A stretch of 64,000 bases of DNA, taken from an uncultured Opitutia bacterium (GTDB lineage: Bacteria > Verrucomicrobiota > Verrucomicrobiia > Opitutales > Opitutaceae). How positions within the stretch are numbered: the first letter of the stretch is position 1; every line of letters begins with the position of its first letter. Where the stretch lies: contig CALFZM010000081.1 of NCBI GenBank assembly GCA_937952235.1, positions 37,304 to 101,303 of the forward strand, in the 5' to 3' direction. The notes under the pieces were generated by a model, which saw only the letters and a list, made by a program, of their open reading frames with translations, did no database searches and was not told where the DNA came from. Below are positions 52,670 to 61,103 of this stretch, one piece after another. The position numbers and the translations under genes were made by a program.

Positions 52670-54085
52670 ATGATCCGCCTCCACCACGCCGAGTTTTTCC
52701 GCCTGGAGCTGCGCGCGCGCATGCCGTTCCGCTACGGCATCGCGACGATGACCGAGGTGACGCAGCTCACGATGCGGTGCACCTTCGAGATCGACGGCCG
52801 CCCGGAGACGGGCCTCGCCGCCGACCTGCTCTCCCCGAAGTGGTTCACGAAGGACCCGGCGCGCGCGCTCGCCGAGGAGGTGGAGGAGATGCTGCGCGTG
52901 ATCCGCGCCGCGGTCGCGCACGCCCACGGCATCCGGGCGGCCACCGGCTTTGAATTCTGGCGCGAGTTGTACGCCGCGCAGTCCGCGTGGGCGCAGGGCG
53001 AAAAACTCCCGCCGTTGCTCGCCCACTTCGGCACCTCGTTCGTCGAGCGGAGCCTGCTCCACGCGCTCTGCCGCGCTCGGCAGACGTCGCTCGCCGCCGC
53101 GCTGCAAGGCGACCTGTTCGGCGTCGACCTCGGCGCGCTGCATCCGGAGATCGCGGGCCTCGGGCCAAGTCGTTTCCTCCCGGCGGCGCCGCCGGCCGCG
53201 GTCATCGCCCGGCACACGATCGGCCTGGCGGACCTCATCCAGTCGACGGAAGTGACCGCGGCCGAGCGCGTGACCGACGGGCTGCCGCAGAGCCTGGACG
53301 AGTGCATCCGTTTCTACGGGCTGCGGCACTTCAAGGTGAAGATCAACGGCGAGAGCCAGCGCGACCTCGACCGGCTCACGCGCATGACGGCCGTGCTGGA
53401 GGCGGAGTGCGGCGGCGACTATGCCTTCTCGCTCGACGGCAACGAGTGCTTCCACGACGTCGGCTCCTTCGTCGACTACTACCGCAGTCTCCGCGCGCAA
53501 CCCGCCCTGCAGCCGCTGTGGTCGCACCTGCTCTACGTCGAACAGCCCTGGCACCGCAGTGTCGCGCTTTCGCCCGCGATCGGCGAGCTCGCGCAAGCCT
53601 GGCCCGACCGGCCGCCGATCATCATCGACGAGAGCGACGCCGCGCTGGAGAGTCTGCCCACCGCGCTCGCGCTGGGCTACGCGGGCACCAGCCACAAGAA
53701 CTGCAAGGGCGTCTTCAAGAGCATCGCCAATGCCGGGCTGCTCGCGCGAAGGCGCGAACAGGGTTTGCCCGCCGTGCTCAGTGGCGAGGACCTCTGCAAC
53801 GTCGGTCCCCTTTCCACGCTGCAGGACCTCGCCGCCCAGGCGGCGCTTGGCGTGACCACGGTGGAACGCAACGGTCACCATTACTTCACCGGCCTCGACC
53901 AGTTTCCCCCCGCGATTCAGCGGCACGCCCTCGAGCAGCACCCCGATATCTACGTGCGCATGCCGTCCGGCGTGCCGCGGCTCGACATCCGGGGCGGCCG
54001 GCTCGCCCTCGGCACCGTCAACGCCGCGCCCTTCGGCATCCCCGGCGAGGTGGACCTTTCGGCGCTGTCGGCGGATTCGAACTGA
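52670..54085 (+). CDS. enolase-superfamily enzyme 2, divergent
   Basis: The protein has 471 residues from the ATG at 52670. It shows the superfamily layout with F-K-V-K-I-N-G-E (K-x-K), S-L-D-G-N-E-C-F (Asp ligand), Y-V-E-Q-P-W (Glu ligand) and I-I-D-E-S-D-A (third ligand). S-H-K-N-C-K-G-V-F-K-S supplies a further Lys. It also has an unusual long N-terminal region (A-T-G-F-E-F-W-R-E-L-Y-A-A-Q-S-A-W). It differs so much from gene 51325 that the two are unlikely to have the same reaction. Two successive steps on one sugar acid are possible. Confidence 0.78.
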   Translation: MIRLHHAEFFRLELRARMPFRYGIATMTEVTQLTMRCTFEIDGRPETGLAADLLSPKWFTKDPARALAEEVEEMLRVIRAAVAHAHGIRAATGFEFWRELYAAQSAWAQGEKLPPLLAHFGTSFVERSLLHALCRARQTSLAAALQGDLFGVDLGALHPEIAGLGPSRFLPAAPPAAVIARHTIGLADLIQSTEVTAAERVTDGLPQSLDECIRFYGLRHFKVKINGESQRDLDRLTRMTAVLEAECGGDYAFSLDGNECFHDVGSFVDYYRSLRAQPALQPLWSHLLYVEQPWHRSVALSPAIGELAQAWPDRPPIIIDESDAALESLPTALALGYAGTSHKNCKGVFKSIANAGLLARRREQGLPAVLSGEDLCNVGPLSTLQDLAAQAALGVTTVERNGHHYFTGLDQFPPAIQRHALEQHPDIYVRMPSGVPRLDIRGGRLALGTVNAAPFGIPGEVDLSALSADSN

Positions 54086-54102
54086 AGTTGAATGATGCGG
54101 TA

Positions 54103-54186
54103 GAGGTGGAGCCGCTTGTCCCCAAGCGGCTGACGTGCGACTGATCCGTCCGCAGCGGCCTGGGGACAGGCCGCTCCACCTCGGCA
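54103..54186 (+). repeat. REPIN-like element, copy I
   Basis: The arms are AGCCGCTTG/CAAGCGGCT with loop TCCC and AGCGGCCTG/CAGGCCGCT with loop GGGA. Both stems are perfectly paired although they differ from other copies. It lies between the convergent enolase 2 gene and TonB receptor 3. Confidence 0.87.
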
Positions 54187-54192
54187 TGCGGA

Positions 54193-57100
54193 TCAGAACC
54201 GGCCGCTGATCCCGAAGTTCACGAACGCGCCGTTGTCGAAGTCGCTCTGCAGCCGGCTGGGTTGGTAATAGTACCATTCCTGGTGCGCGTTGAACATGTT
54301 CTGCAGATCGCAGTACACCTCGAGCTTCGGCGAGAAGATATAGCTCAGGTTCAGGTTCACCGCCTTGCGGTCGAACTTGTAGCGCAGCCGCGAGACGTCC
54401 GTGGAGTAGCCGACCAGGTACTCGCCGGTGTAGTTGAACAGGAGCCGCGCGCGCAGCTTGCGCCAGGGCAGGCTCACGCCGGCGTTGGCCGTGGTGGGCA
54501 CGAAGTTGGGCACGAGGTTCGTCGTGCGCGGCCCGGTCGTGCCGTAGTCGCCGTTGGTGGTGAGCCGGGTGTAGTTGGCAAACACGCTCAGCCGCTTGAG
54601 CGGGCCGGGCAGGAAGGTGAGCTGCTGCTGGAAACTCACCTCGATGCCCTGGATCTCCGCGGTGCCGGCGTTGCGGTCGGTCACGAGGTTGTAGCCGCCG
54701 TACGCGCCGCCGAAGCCGTTGTCGGGGCCGTTGGCCACCGTCTCGCCGCCGAGCGTCACGATGAAGTCCTTCAGTTTCTTCTGGAACACGCCGACCGAGA
54801 TCGCGCCCACCGGCTCGAAGTAGTACTCGAGCGTGAAGTCGATGTTTTCCGAGAACTGCGGCTTCAACGCCGGGTTGCCGATGGTGAGCGTCTGCGTCTG
54901 GTCGTTCACGTCCTCACGTGGCACGAGGTTCGCGAAGGGCGGCCGGCCGATGCTGTTCGACCAGTTCGCGCGGGCGAGGAAGGTGCGGGAGAAATGGTAC
55001 GTCAGGTAGGCGCCGGGAAAAGTCTCCTGGTACCGGCCCGAGATGGTGCGGGCGTTGGCGTAGTCCACCTGCGCCCGCCGCACCGGGTCGGGGATCGCGG
55101 CCGCCGTGGCGAGCGTGCGGGCCCGGACGAAGCCGCGGCCCTTGACGCGCGTCTCCTCGAAGCGCAGCCCGCCGACCGCGCGCAGCGCGCCCCAGCGCGC
55201 CCCGCCCATGGCGTACGCGGACGTCACGTCCTCGGTCACGCGGCGGGTGCCGAGGTATTTGCGCGACTCGTCGTAATACTGGTCGGAGAACCAGTGACCG
55301 GGATTGTCCTTCACGTGCTCGGCCACGTATCCGACATGCGTGTACGGGATCGGGCCGTTGCGCAGGCTCTCGGTCGTGCGCACGCCGTTGAACTGGAAGA
55401 TGCTCAGGTCGGCGTCGTTGCGGCCCGTGGCGGGATTGACGCCGAGGATGCCGTCCGGCCCGGCGTACTGCCAGCGGCGGTCGCCCCCGATCTCCTCGGC
55501 CGTCTGCCGGCGGAACCGGGCTCCGGCCTTCACGTAGCTGGCGCCGCGCTCGTCGAACCGGTAGCGCGCGTTCGCGGAGACGCTCTCGAGCGTGCCGTTG
55601 CGGTGGTTGTTCCGCTTGTTGAGCTCGCTGTTGGTGTAGTTCTTCAGGTCGAAGATGCTCGGGCCGGCCGTCTGGTAGAACATCGGGCGGGCCGCGTCGC
55701 GGGTCTTGTCGAGCGTCCAGCCGACGCCCGTGAGCCAGGTCCGGAAGAAGCCGCCCGAGCCGATCTTTGGCAGGTAGTGGCCGTCGTCCTGTCGCACCAG
55801 GCTCTCCGAATACGCGGCGTCGTAGTCGAGCGACAGGCGCGAGTACGTGTGCTCCGCGCCGGCGTGGACCTGCTTCTGCGAATCCTCGAAGCGGTTGCCG
55901 TCGCTCTGCAGCTCGAAGGTCGAGGCCGGCACGGCGCGCACGCGCGTGATCTGGTCGGTGTAGTCCGGCAGGATCGCGTTGTTGCCGGTGGGCTGCCCCG
56001 CGGCGTTGAGCGGGGCGACGGTGCGCGAAGTGAAGGCGCGCGTGCGCAGGTACTCGAAGGACCGTTCGTGCGCGTCGTTGTAGATCCCGTTGAGGAAGAC
56101 GCGGAAGGTCGGGCTGAACCGGTAGTCGATCTTCAGCGTCGCGCTCTTGTTCATCCGGTTGTTGTAGATGTCGGCGGAACGGTAGTCCCACACGTAGGCC
56201 GGGCTCGCGGTGGTGAACGCATAGTCCTGCGTCATCTGGATCGCGCTCACCGCGTTCTCGCTGTAGAAGAGGCCGAACGTGATGCCGAGGTTGCGCGTGC
56301 CCCCGAAGGCGTCGAACACCTCCTGGTAGCTGAACGACGTCATCGGGTGGATGTTGTGGTCCCGCGTCGCGGGATTGTGGTCGTAGAAGAACGGCGCCCA
56401 CTTCGCGCCGACGCGGTAGATCATCCGGCGTTTCTCCCGCATGCTGAGCGGCGAGCGGGTCTTCATGTTGATGTTCCCGCCGAGCGAATCGGCATCCAGG
56501 TCGGGCGTCGCGGCCTTGGTCACCTCGATGGTGTCGAAGAACGCGCCCGGGATGCTGTTGGTCCTGAAATTCCGATTCATTCCGCCCGAGCTGGCCATCT
56601 TGTTGCCGTCGACGGTGACGGAGTTGAGCGTGTGGTTGGTGCCGCGCACCATGACTTCGCTCACCACGCCCTCGCCGTTGAGCGAGCCGGCGATGCCGGG
56701 CAGCCGGATCAAGAGCTCGCCGGCCTCGCTGTTGGACAGGTTGCCGTACGCGTCGAGCGCCACGACGCTCTTCACGCTGTCCGCATTGCGCTGCGCGGTG
56801 AGCGCCGCGGCGTTGCCCTCGCGCTCGCCGACAACGTTGAACCGCTCGAGCCGGTAGACGTCGGCGCCGAGCTCGAAGGTGAGCTCGACGCGCTGGCCGG
56901 GCGCGACGGCGACGACGCGGTCCTCGCGGTTGAGCCCGATGTACGTGACGGTCACCGGATGGCTGCCGGCGGGCAGCTGGTCGAACGTGAAACGACCGAG
57001 GTTGTCGGTGAGCGCGCGCCGGCCGAGCGGTGCGATTTCGACGGCCGCGCCCTCGAGCAGCGCGCGCGTGGCGCCGTTGCTGACCTGACCGGAAATGCGG

Positions 57101-57198
57101 CCGGTGTCGGAGGTGGCCGCGAACGCGCCGGCCGACAGCAAGGCGGCGCACAGCCAGGTGAGCAAGCGGCAGGGCAGAGGGTGGAGGACGGGGGTCAT
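54193..57198 (-). CDS. TonB-dependent receptor 3 with carboxypeptidase-regulatory-like N-terminal domain
   Basis: The protein has 1001 residues. Signal peptide MTPVLHPLPCRLLTWLCAAL precedes a CarboxypepD-reg-like domain (G-R-I-S-G-Q-V-S-N-G-A-T to V-E-L-T-F-E-L). The plug has M-V-R-G-T-N-H-T-L-N-S-V-T-V-D-G-N-K and I-E-V-T-K-A-A-T-P-D-L-D-A-D-S-L-G-G-N, as in TonB receptors of the Xanthomonas/Caulobacter type. The barrel ends F-G-I-S-G-R-F. Its N-terminal segment differs from receptors 1, 2 and 4. It has no obvious partner; the convergent isomerase/enolase set may be metabolically related. Confidence 0.92.
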   Translation of the reverse strand: MTPVLHPLPCRLLTWLCAALLSAGAFAATSDTGRISGQVSNGATRALLEGAAVEIAPLGRRALTDNLGRFTFDQLPAGSHPVTVTYIGLNREDRVVAVAPGQRVELTFELGADVYRLERFNVVGEREGNAAALTAQRNADSVKSVVALDAYGNLSNSEAGELLIRLPGIAGSLNGEGVVSEVMVRGTNHTLNSVTVDGNKMASSGGMNRNFRTNSIPGAFFDTIEVTKAATPDLDADSLGGNINMKTRSPLSMREKRRMIYRVGAKWAPFFYDHNPATRDHNIHPMTSFSYQEVFDAFGGTRNLGITFGLFYSENAVSAIQMTQDYAFTTASPAYVWDYRSADIYNNRMNKSATLKIDYRFSPTFRVFLNGIYNDAHERSFEYLRTRAFTSRTVAPLNAAGQPTGNNAILPDYTDQITRVRAVPASTFELQSDGNRFEDSQKQVHAGAEHTYSRLSLDYDAAYSESLVRQDDGHYLPKIGSGGFFRTWLTGVGWTLDKTRDAARPMFYQTAGPSIFDLKNYTNSELNKRNNHRNGTLESVSANARYRFDERGASYVKAGARFRRQTAEEIGGDRRWQYAGPDGILGVNPATGRNDADLSIFQFNGVRTTESLRNGPIPYTHVGYVAEHVKDNPGHWFSDQYYDESRKYLGTRRVTEDVTSAYAMGGARWGALRAVGGLRFEETRVKGRGFVRARTLATAAAIPDPVRRAQVDYANARTISGRYQETFPGAYLTYHFSRTFLARANWSNSIGRPPFANLVPREDVNDQTQTLTIGNPALKPQFSENIDFTLEYYFEPVGAISVGVFQKKLKDFIVTLGGETVANGPDNGFGGAYGGYNLVTDRNAGTAEIQGIEVSFQQQLTFLPGPLKRLSVFANYTRLTTNGDYGTTGPRTTNLVPNFVPTTANAGVSLPWRKLRARLLFNYTGEYLVGYSTDVSRLRYKFDRKAVNLNLSYIFSPKLEVYCDLQNMFNAHQEWYYYQPSRLQSDFDNGAFVNFGISGRF

Positions 57199-57334
57199 AT
57201 AGGATTGGAAAGGGCGGAGGAGGGTGGGTGGATGACCGGGCAGGGCAGCCTTCGTCCCCGCGACGAGCGGTGGGCGGACATTTCCGTGCGCGTCGGGCCG
57301 TCGTCACCCGCGACCGCGCCGCTCTCCGCCGGAA
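57199..57334. other. leader region of TonB receptor 3
   Basis: These 136 bases are upstream of the receptor start. The sequence before the ATG is pyrimidine-rich on the coding strand. No operator or hairpin was recognised. Confidence 0.35.
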
Positions 57335-57470
57335 CGATGCCGTTGCGGTGGAGTCGCCCGTCCCCCGGCGGCTGACGAAAGACGGACCGGTCCGCAGCGG
57401 CTTGAGGACAAGCCGCTCCACCTTTCGGTACGGCCGTCTTCATGGTTGATGTGAAGGCCAACGGCATATG
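57335..57470 (+). repeat. REPIN-like element, copy J
   Basis: Arm 1 is slightly decayed (GTCGCCCGTCCCCCGGCGGC). The spacer has GGACCGGTCC and arm 2 is perfect (AGCGGCTTG, AGGA, CAAGCCGCT). The full right flank runs CTTTCGGTACGGCCG...GAAGGCCAACGGCAT. Confidence 0.87.
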
Positions 57471-57589
57471 TCCGGCTCGGCGAATGACCGGTCGGGCTGC
57501 AGGTCGCGCGGGATGCCATCGACAGCGATCATGATGACCAAAGGTGGGGTTGCAGGCTCTCCTTCCCGGTTCGAAGTTCGGGCGCGTCC
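57471..57589. other. intergenic remainder after copy J
   Basis: These 119 bases lie between the repeat and the sulfatase stop. Nothing recognisable was found. Confidence 0.35.
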
Positions 57590-59377
57590 TCAGTCGATCC
57601 GGCGGAGCCAGAGCCGGTTGAGGCGCAGGACTTCACCGGCCGGCGCAGCTGCGACTTCGGCGCGCAGCGTGGCGGGACCGGGACCGAGCGTCAGGATGCC
57701 GGCGACCGCCCGCTTGAACACGTTGGGCGTGCCGGTGCGGGCCGGTGTGAATTCCACACTCGCGGGTCCGACGCCGATCTTCAGCCGTCCGCCGACGTTT
57801 GGCCCCGCGCACCCGTAGGCCAGCGCGACCTCGTAACGGCCGCCGTGTGCGACCGCGATGCTCCACTCGGCGGACTCTCCCGGCTTGGACCAGCCCTCGA
57901 TGGTGTCCCAGTCGTAGGCCTCGAACACATACTTTGTCCCCTCGCCCTGTGTTTTGGCCCAGCTCGGTTGGAGTTCGACCGGGTTCTCGTCGGCGTGGCC
58001 CACGGGAATCGGCACCGGCGCATAGTTCATCCCGCGGGTGACCTCGGCATACCAGCGCAGGAATTCTCCCCGCAGCGCCTTCACCCGGGCCGGTTGCTCG
58101 GTCGCGAGATTCCTCTTTTCGCCCGGATCGTGCTCGAGATCGAACAACGCCCAGGTGCTCTCGCCTCCCCTGGCCCGCGCGCCACCGCCGGCTCCCACCA
58201 GCTTGAAACGTTGATCGCTGATGCCCCAATTGGTGTTCGGCGAGGGCAGCATCCGGTTCCACGAATGGTAGACAAATTCGTGATGCCGGTCGCCCGCGCC
58301 GGCGCGCAGGAGCGGGACGAGGCTGAGGCCGTCGATCGCGCGATCGCCCGGGACTTTGGCTCCGGCGAGTTCACACAGGGTCGGCAACAGGTCCACGTGC
58401 GAGGCCTGCCCCTTGACGACTCCGCCGGCGGGAAATTTTCCCGGCCAGCGAACGAACAGCGGCGAGCGCACGCCGCCTTCGTAGACCTGAGCCTTGGAGC
58501 CGCGCAGCTCGCCCGTCCAGTGTTTGCTGACGCCGCCGTTGTCGCTCATGAAGAACACCACCGTGTCCTGGGCCAGCCCACCCGCTTCGAGGTGGGCCAG
58601 CAGCCGGCCGATGTTGCGGTCGACGCGTTCGACCATGGCGTAGATCCGAGCCTGCGTCAGCGGGAGTCCCTTCCCGAGGTACTTTTCGATCATCGCATCG
58701 CCCTCCGGCTGATGGGCGTGCGAGGTGTCCATCTGGAACGGCGAATGGGGCGCGCTGTAGGCCAGGTAGCAGAAGAAAGGTGCGGCCGGGGCCCGGCGTT
58801 TCGAATCGTCGATGAAGTCGATCGCCGCATCCGTGACGAGTTCGGTGACATAGCCGCGCGCTTCGACCGGGCGTCCGTTGTGCACGAATTGGTCGGCGTA
58901 TTCGTAGCGCTCGATGTGGCCCTGGTAATGACCGAGGAATTCGTCGAAGCCGCGCTGCTGGGGCTGATAACCGTGGTAGCGGCCGAGGTGCCATTTGCCG
59001 AAGAGCCCGGTGCGGTAGCCCGCCCCCTTGAGCAGTTGCGCGACCGTGACCTCGCCGAGCGCGAGCGAATCGCCGCCGAAGCGCGTGTTGTAGATTCCTG
59101 TGCGGAAGGCATAGCGGCCCGTCATCATGCCTGCGCGCGTGGGCGAGCACACCGGCGCGGCATAGTAGCGCGCAAACCGCACGCCGCTGCTGGCGAGGGC
59201 ATCCAGGTTCGGTGTCTCGATCAGCGGATTCCCCGTGCTGCCGAGGTCCCAGTAGCCCTGGTCGTCGGTCATGATCACGACGAGGTTGGGTGGGGTCGCT
59301 GCCGCTGCGGCCTGTCCGGCCGGCAGCGCAAGCGCGATGACCCGGAGAAAACGAAGGAGGCAAACCCTGAGGTGCAT
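57590..59377 (-). CDS. secreted sulfatase 1 with C-terminal beta domain
   Basis: The protein has 595 residues from the ATG at 59377, which opens a signal peptide (MHLRVCLLRFLRVIALALPA); the extra upstream frame is not credible. It is a type I sulfatase with V-I-M-T-D-D-Q-G-Y-W-D and the formylglycine motif Cys77 in C-S-P-T-R-A-G. Further residues are in F-G-K-W-H-L-G-R and F-F-M-S-D-N-G-G. Residues about 480-595 are a carbohydrate-binding-like beta domain (Y-D-W-D-T-I-E-G-W, G-G-R-Y-E-V-A-L). It probably desulfates a glycan in the periplasm or outside the cell. It follows sulfatase 2 by 26 bp in one operon with TonB receptor 4. Confidence 0.9.
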   Translation of the reverse strand: MHLRVCLLRFLRVIALALPAGQAAAAATPPNLVVIMTDDQGYWDLGSTGNPLIETPNLDALASSGVRFARYYAAPVCSPTRAGMMTGRYAFRTGIYNTRFGGDSLALGEVTVAQLLKGAGYRTGLFGKWHLGRYHGYQPQQRGFDEFLGHYQGHIERYEYADQFVHNGRPVEARGYVTELVTDAAIDFIDDSKRRAPAAPFFCYLAYSAPHSPFQMDTSHAHQPEGDAMIEKYLGKGLPLTQARIYAMVERVDRNIGRLLAHLEAGGLAQDTVVFFMSDNGGVSKHWTGELRGSKAQVYEGGVRSPLFVRWPGKFPAGGVVKGQASHVDLLPTLCELAGAKVPGDRAIDGLSLVPLLRAGAGDRHHEFVYHSWNRMLPSPNTNWGISDQRFKLVGAGGGARARGGESTWALFDLEHDPGEKRNLATEQPARVKALRGEFLRWYAEVTRGMNYAPVPIPVGHADENPVELQPSWAKTQGEGTKYVFEAYDWDTIEGWSKPGESAEWSIAVAHGGRYEVALAYGCAGPNVGGRLKIGVGPASVEFTPARTGTPNVFKRAVAGILTLGPGPATLRAEVAAAPAGEVLRLNRLWLRRID

Positions 59378-59403
59378 GGGGAAACGTTGCCGCGCGCGCG
59401 GGC

Positions 59404-61059
59404 TCACGGCGTTTTCCGATTCGCCGCGCTCGCGCTCCAGTATCCGGGAAACAACTTCAGGGGATCGGCCGACTTCGGATCCGTGCCCTTGGGGGCGTTT
59501 TTCCATGGCCAGAAATCCCGGAATAGCGCCGCGGGATCCGGCGCGGGACGATCCCGCCAGGCGGCCAGGTCGTCCGCCACGATGCGTGCCCGGGCCTGCT
59601 GCCATTCCGCCTGCATCTCGCCGAACCACGCGTCGTGTTTGCGGGCGAGCGCGGCGACGAGCTCGGGATGCGCCGCGGCCAGGTCGCGCTGTTCACCCGG
59701 GTCGGCGGCGAGATCGTAAAGGCGCGGAGCCGGCTGCGGCGCGGACGATGGGGGAGCGAGTTCGACGTCGAGCGGCATTTCCCAATGCGGGAGCACCAGG
59801 CCACGCCAATACGAGGGGTTGTCGCGGAAGCTGTCCTTGACCAGTGACGCCCGGTCGCCCGGCCAATACAGTTTCCACCGACCCTGGCGGAGGGCGGCGT
59901 TGGCGTGACGCACGGGGGCGTAGCGGTTGCGTTGAAAGAGCAGCGGACGCTCGGCGAGCGCCGGCGCGGGTTTTCCTTCCAGCAGCGGCATGAGATTCAG
60001 ACCGTCGAGGGGTCTTGCTCCGGCGGGCGCGGCTTTTCCCGTGAGGCTGAACAACGTCGGCAACCAGTCGCACCCATGCACGGGAGTGGCCATGACACGG
60101 CCTCCCGGAATGCGTCCGGGCCAGGCGACGATGCCGGGCACGCGAATGCCTCCCTCCAAGACCGACTCCTTCTCGCCGGAAAAGACGCCGTTGAACCGCA
60201 GCTGCGAGCCGAGCTCCGGATCGCGCCGCAGCACCGGGCCGTTGTCGCTGGTGAAGACGATGATCGTCTGCTCCCACAGGCCTTCGTCCTTGAGCGCCGC
60301 GAAAACGCGCCCCAGCCCCGCGTCCATCGCCTCGATCATCGCGTACGTGACGACCACGGCCTCCGTCGCCGTGGGCCCCAGGCGCTCCCGGTACTTCCTG
60401 ACCAGCTCCGCCGGAGCCTGGAGCGGGCTGTGCGGAGCGTGATGCGCGAGGAAGATGGCGAAAGGCCGCGCGGAGCGCCGGCGGATCAGCGCGATGGTTT
60501 CGTCGTTCAACGCATCGGAAAGGTAGCGGCCGTCGTGCGGCGCCGCGTCGTCGTTGCGCAGGAGATTCCACCTCCAGTAGTCCTGTCCGCCATTGGGAAA
60601 GCCGTAGAACAAGTCGAAGCCACGGCGGTGCGGCAGATGGTCCCGATGGTAGAGTCCATTGTGCCACTTGCCGACGAGCGCGGTGGCATAGCCCGCGTGG
60701 CGGAAGTAGTCGCCAAACGTCTTCTCGGCAGGGTCGAGCCGGTCGAGTCCACGGTTGCTCGGCACGTCGACCGCGCCGGTGCGGTGGTTGAAACGGCCGG
60801 TCAGGTAGCCGGCGCGGGCCGGCGCACAGAGCGACGACGGCGCGTAGTGGTCGGTGAGGCGCACGCCCCGCTGCGCCAGCGCGTCGAGCGCAGGTGTGTC
60901 GAGGTGAGGATTGCCGTAACACCGCAGGTCACCCCAGCCGAGGTCATCGGCCAGGATGAAGAGCACGTTGGGCTGCTTCGCCTGAGCCGCCTCGGCGCCG
61001 TCGCATACCGGTAGCGAGGCCCACATCGCGGCGGCGAGGAGAACGGGGAGAACTCTCAT
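59404..61059 (-). CDS. secreted sulfatase 2
   Basis: The protein has 551 residues with a signal peptide (MRVLPVLLAAAMWASLPVCD). Type I sulfatase features are L-F-I-L-A-D-D-L-G-W-G-D, the formylglycine motif Cys78 in C-A-P-A-R-A-G-Y-L-T-G-R, G-K-W-H-N-G and F-T-S-D-N-G-P. Cysteine means it needs the formylglycine-generating enzyme, which is not in this window. It differs from sulfatase 1 in many positions and lacks the C-terminal beta domain, so another sulfate position is likely. It sits 44 bp after the TonB receptor 4 stop and 26 bp before sulfatase 1. Confidence 0.92.
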   Translation of the reverse strand: MRVLPVLLAAAMWASLPVCDGAEAAQAKQPNVLFILADDLGWGDLRCYGNPHLDTPALDALAQRGVRLTDHYAPSSLCAPARAGYLTGRFNHRTGAVDVPSNRGLDRLDPAEKTFGDYFRHAGYATALVGKWHNGLYHRDHLPHRRGFDLFYGFPNGGQDYWRWNLLRNDDAAPHDGRYLSDALNDETIALIRRRSARPFAIFLAHHAPHSPLQAPAELVRKYRERLGPTATEAVVVTYAMIEAMDAGLGRVFAALKDEGLWEQTIIVFTSDNGPVLRRDPELGSQLRFNGVFSGEKESVLEGGIRVPGIVAWPGRIPGGRVMATPVHGCDWLPTLFSLTGKAAPAGARPLDGLNLMPLLEGKPAPALAERPLLFQRNRYAPVRHANAALRQGRWKLYWPGDRASLVKDSFRDNPSYWRGLVLPHWEMPLDVELAPPSSAPQPAPRLYDLAADPGEQRDLAAAHPELVAALARKHDAWFGEMQAEWQQARARIVADDLAAWRDRPAPDPAALFRDFWPWKNAPKGTDPKSADPLKLFPGYWSASAANRKTP

Positions 61060-61103
61060 CGGCTCATTTCAGTTGGGCGGCGTGCCAGGGGGGCGGGCCG
61101 GTG

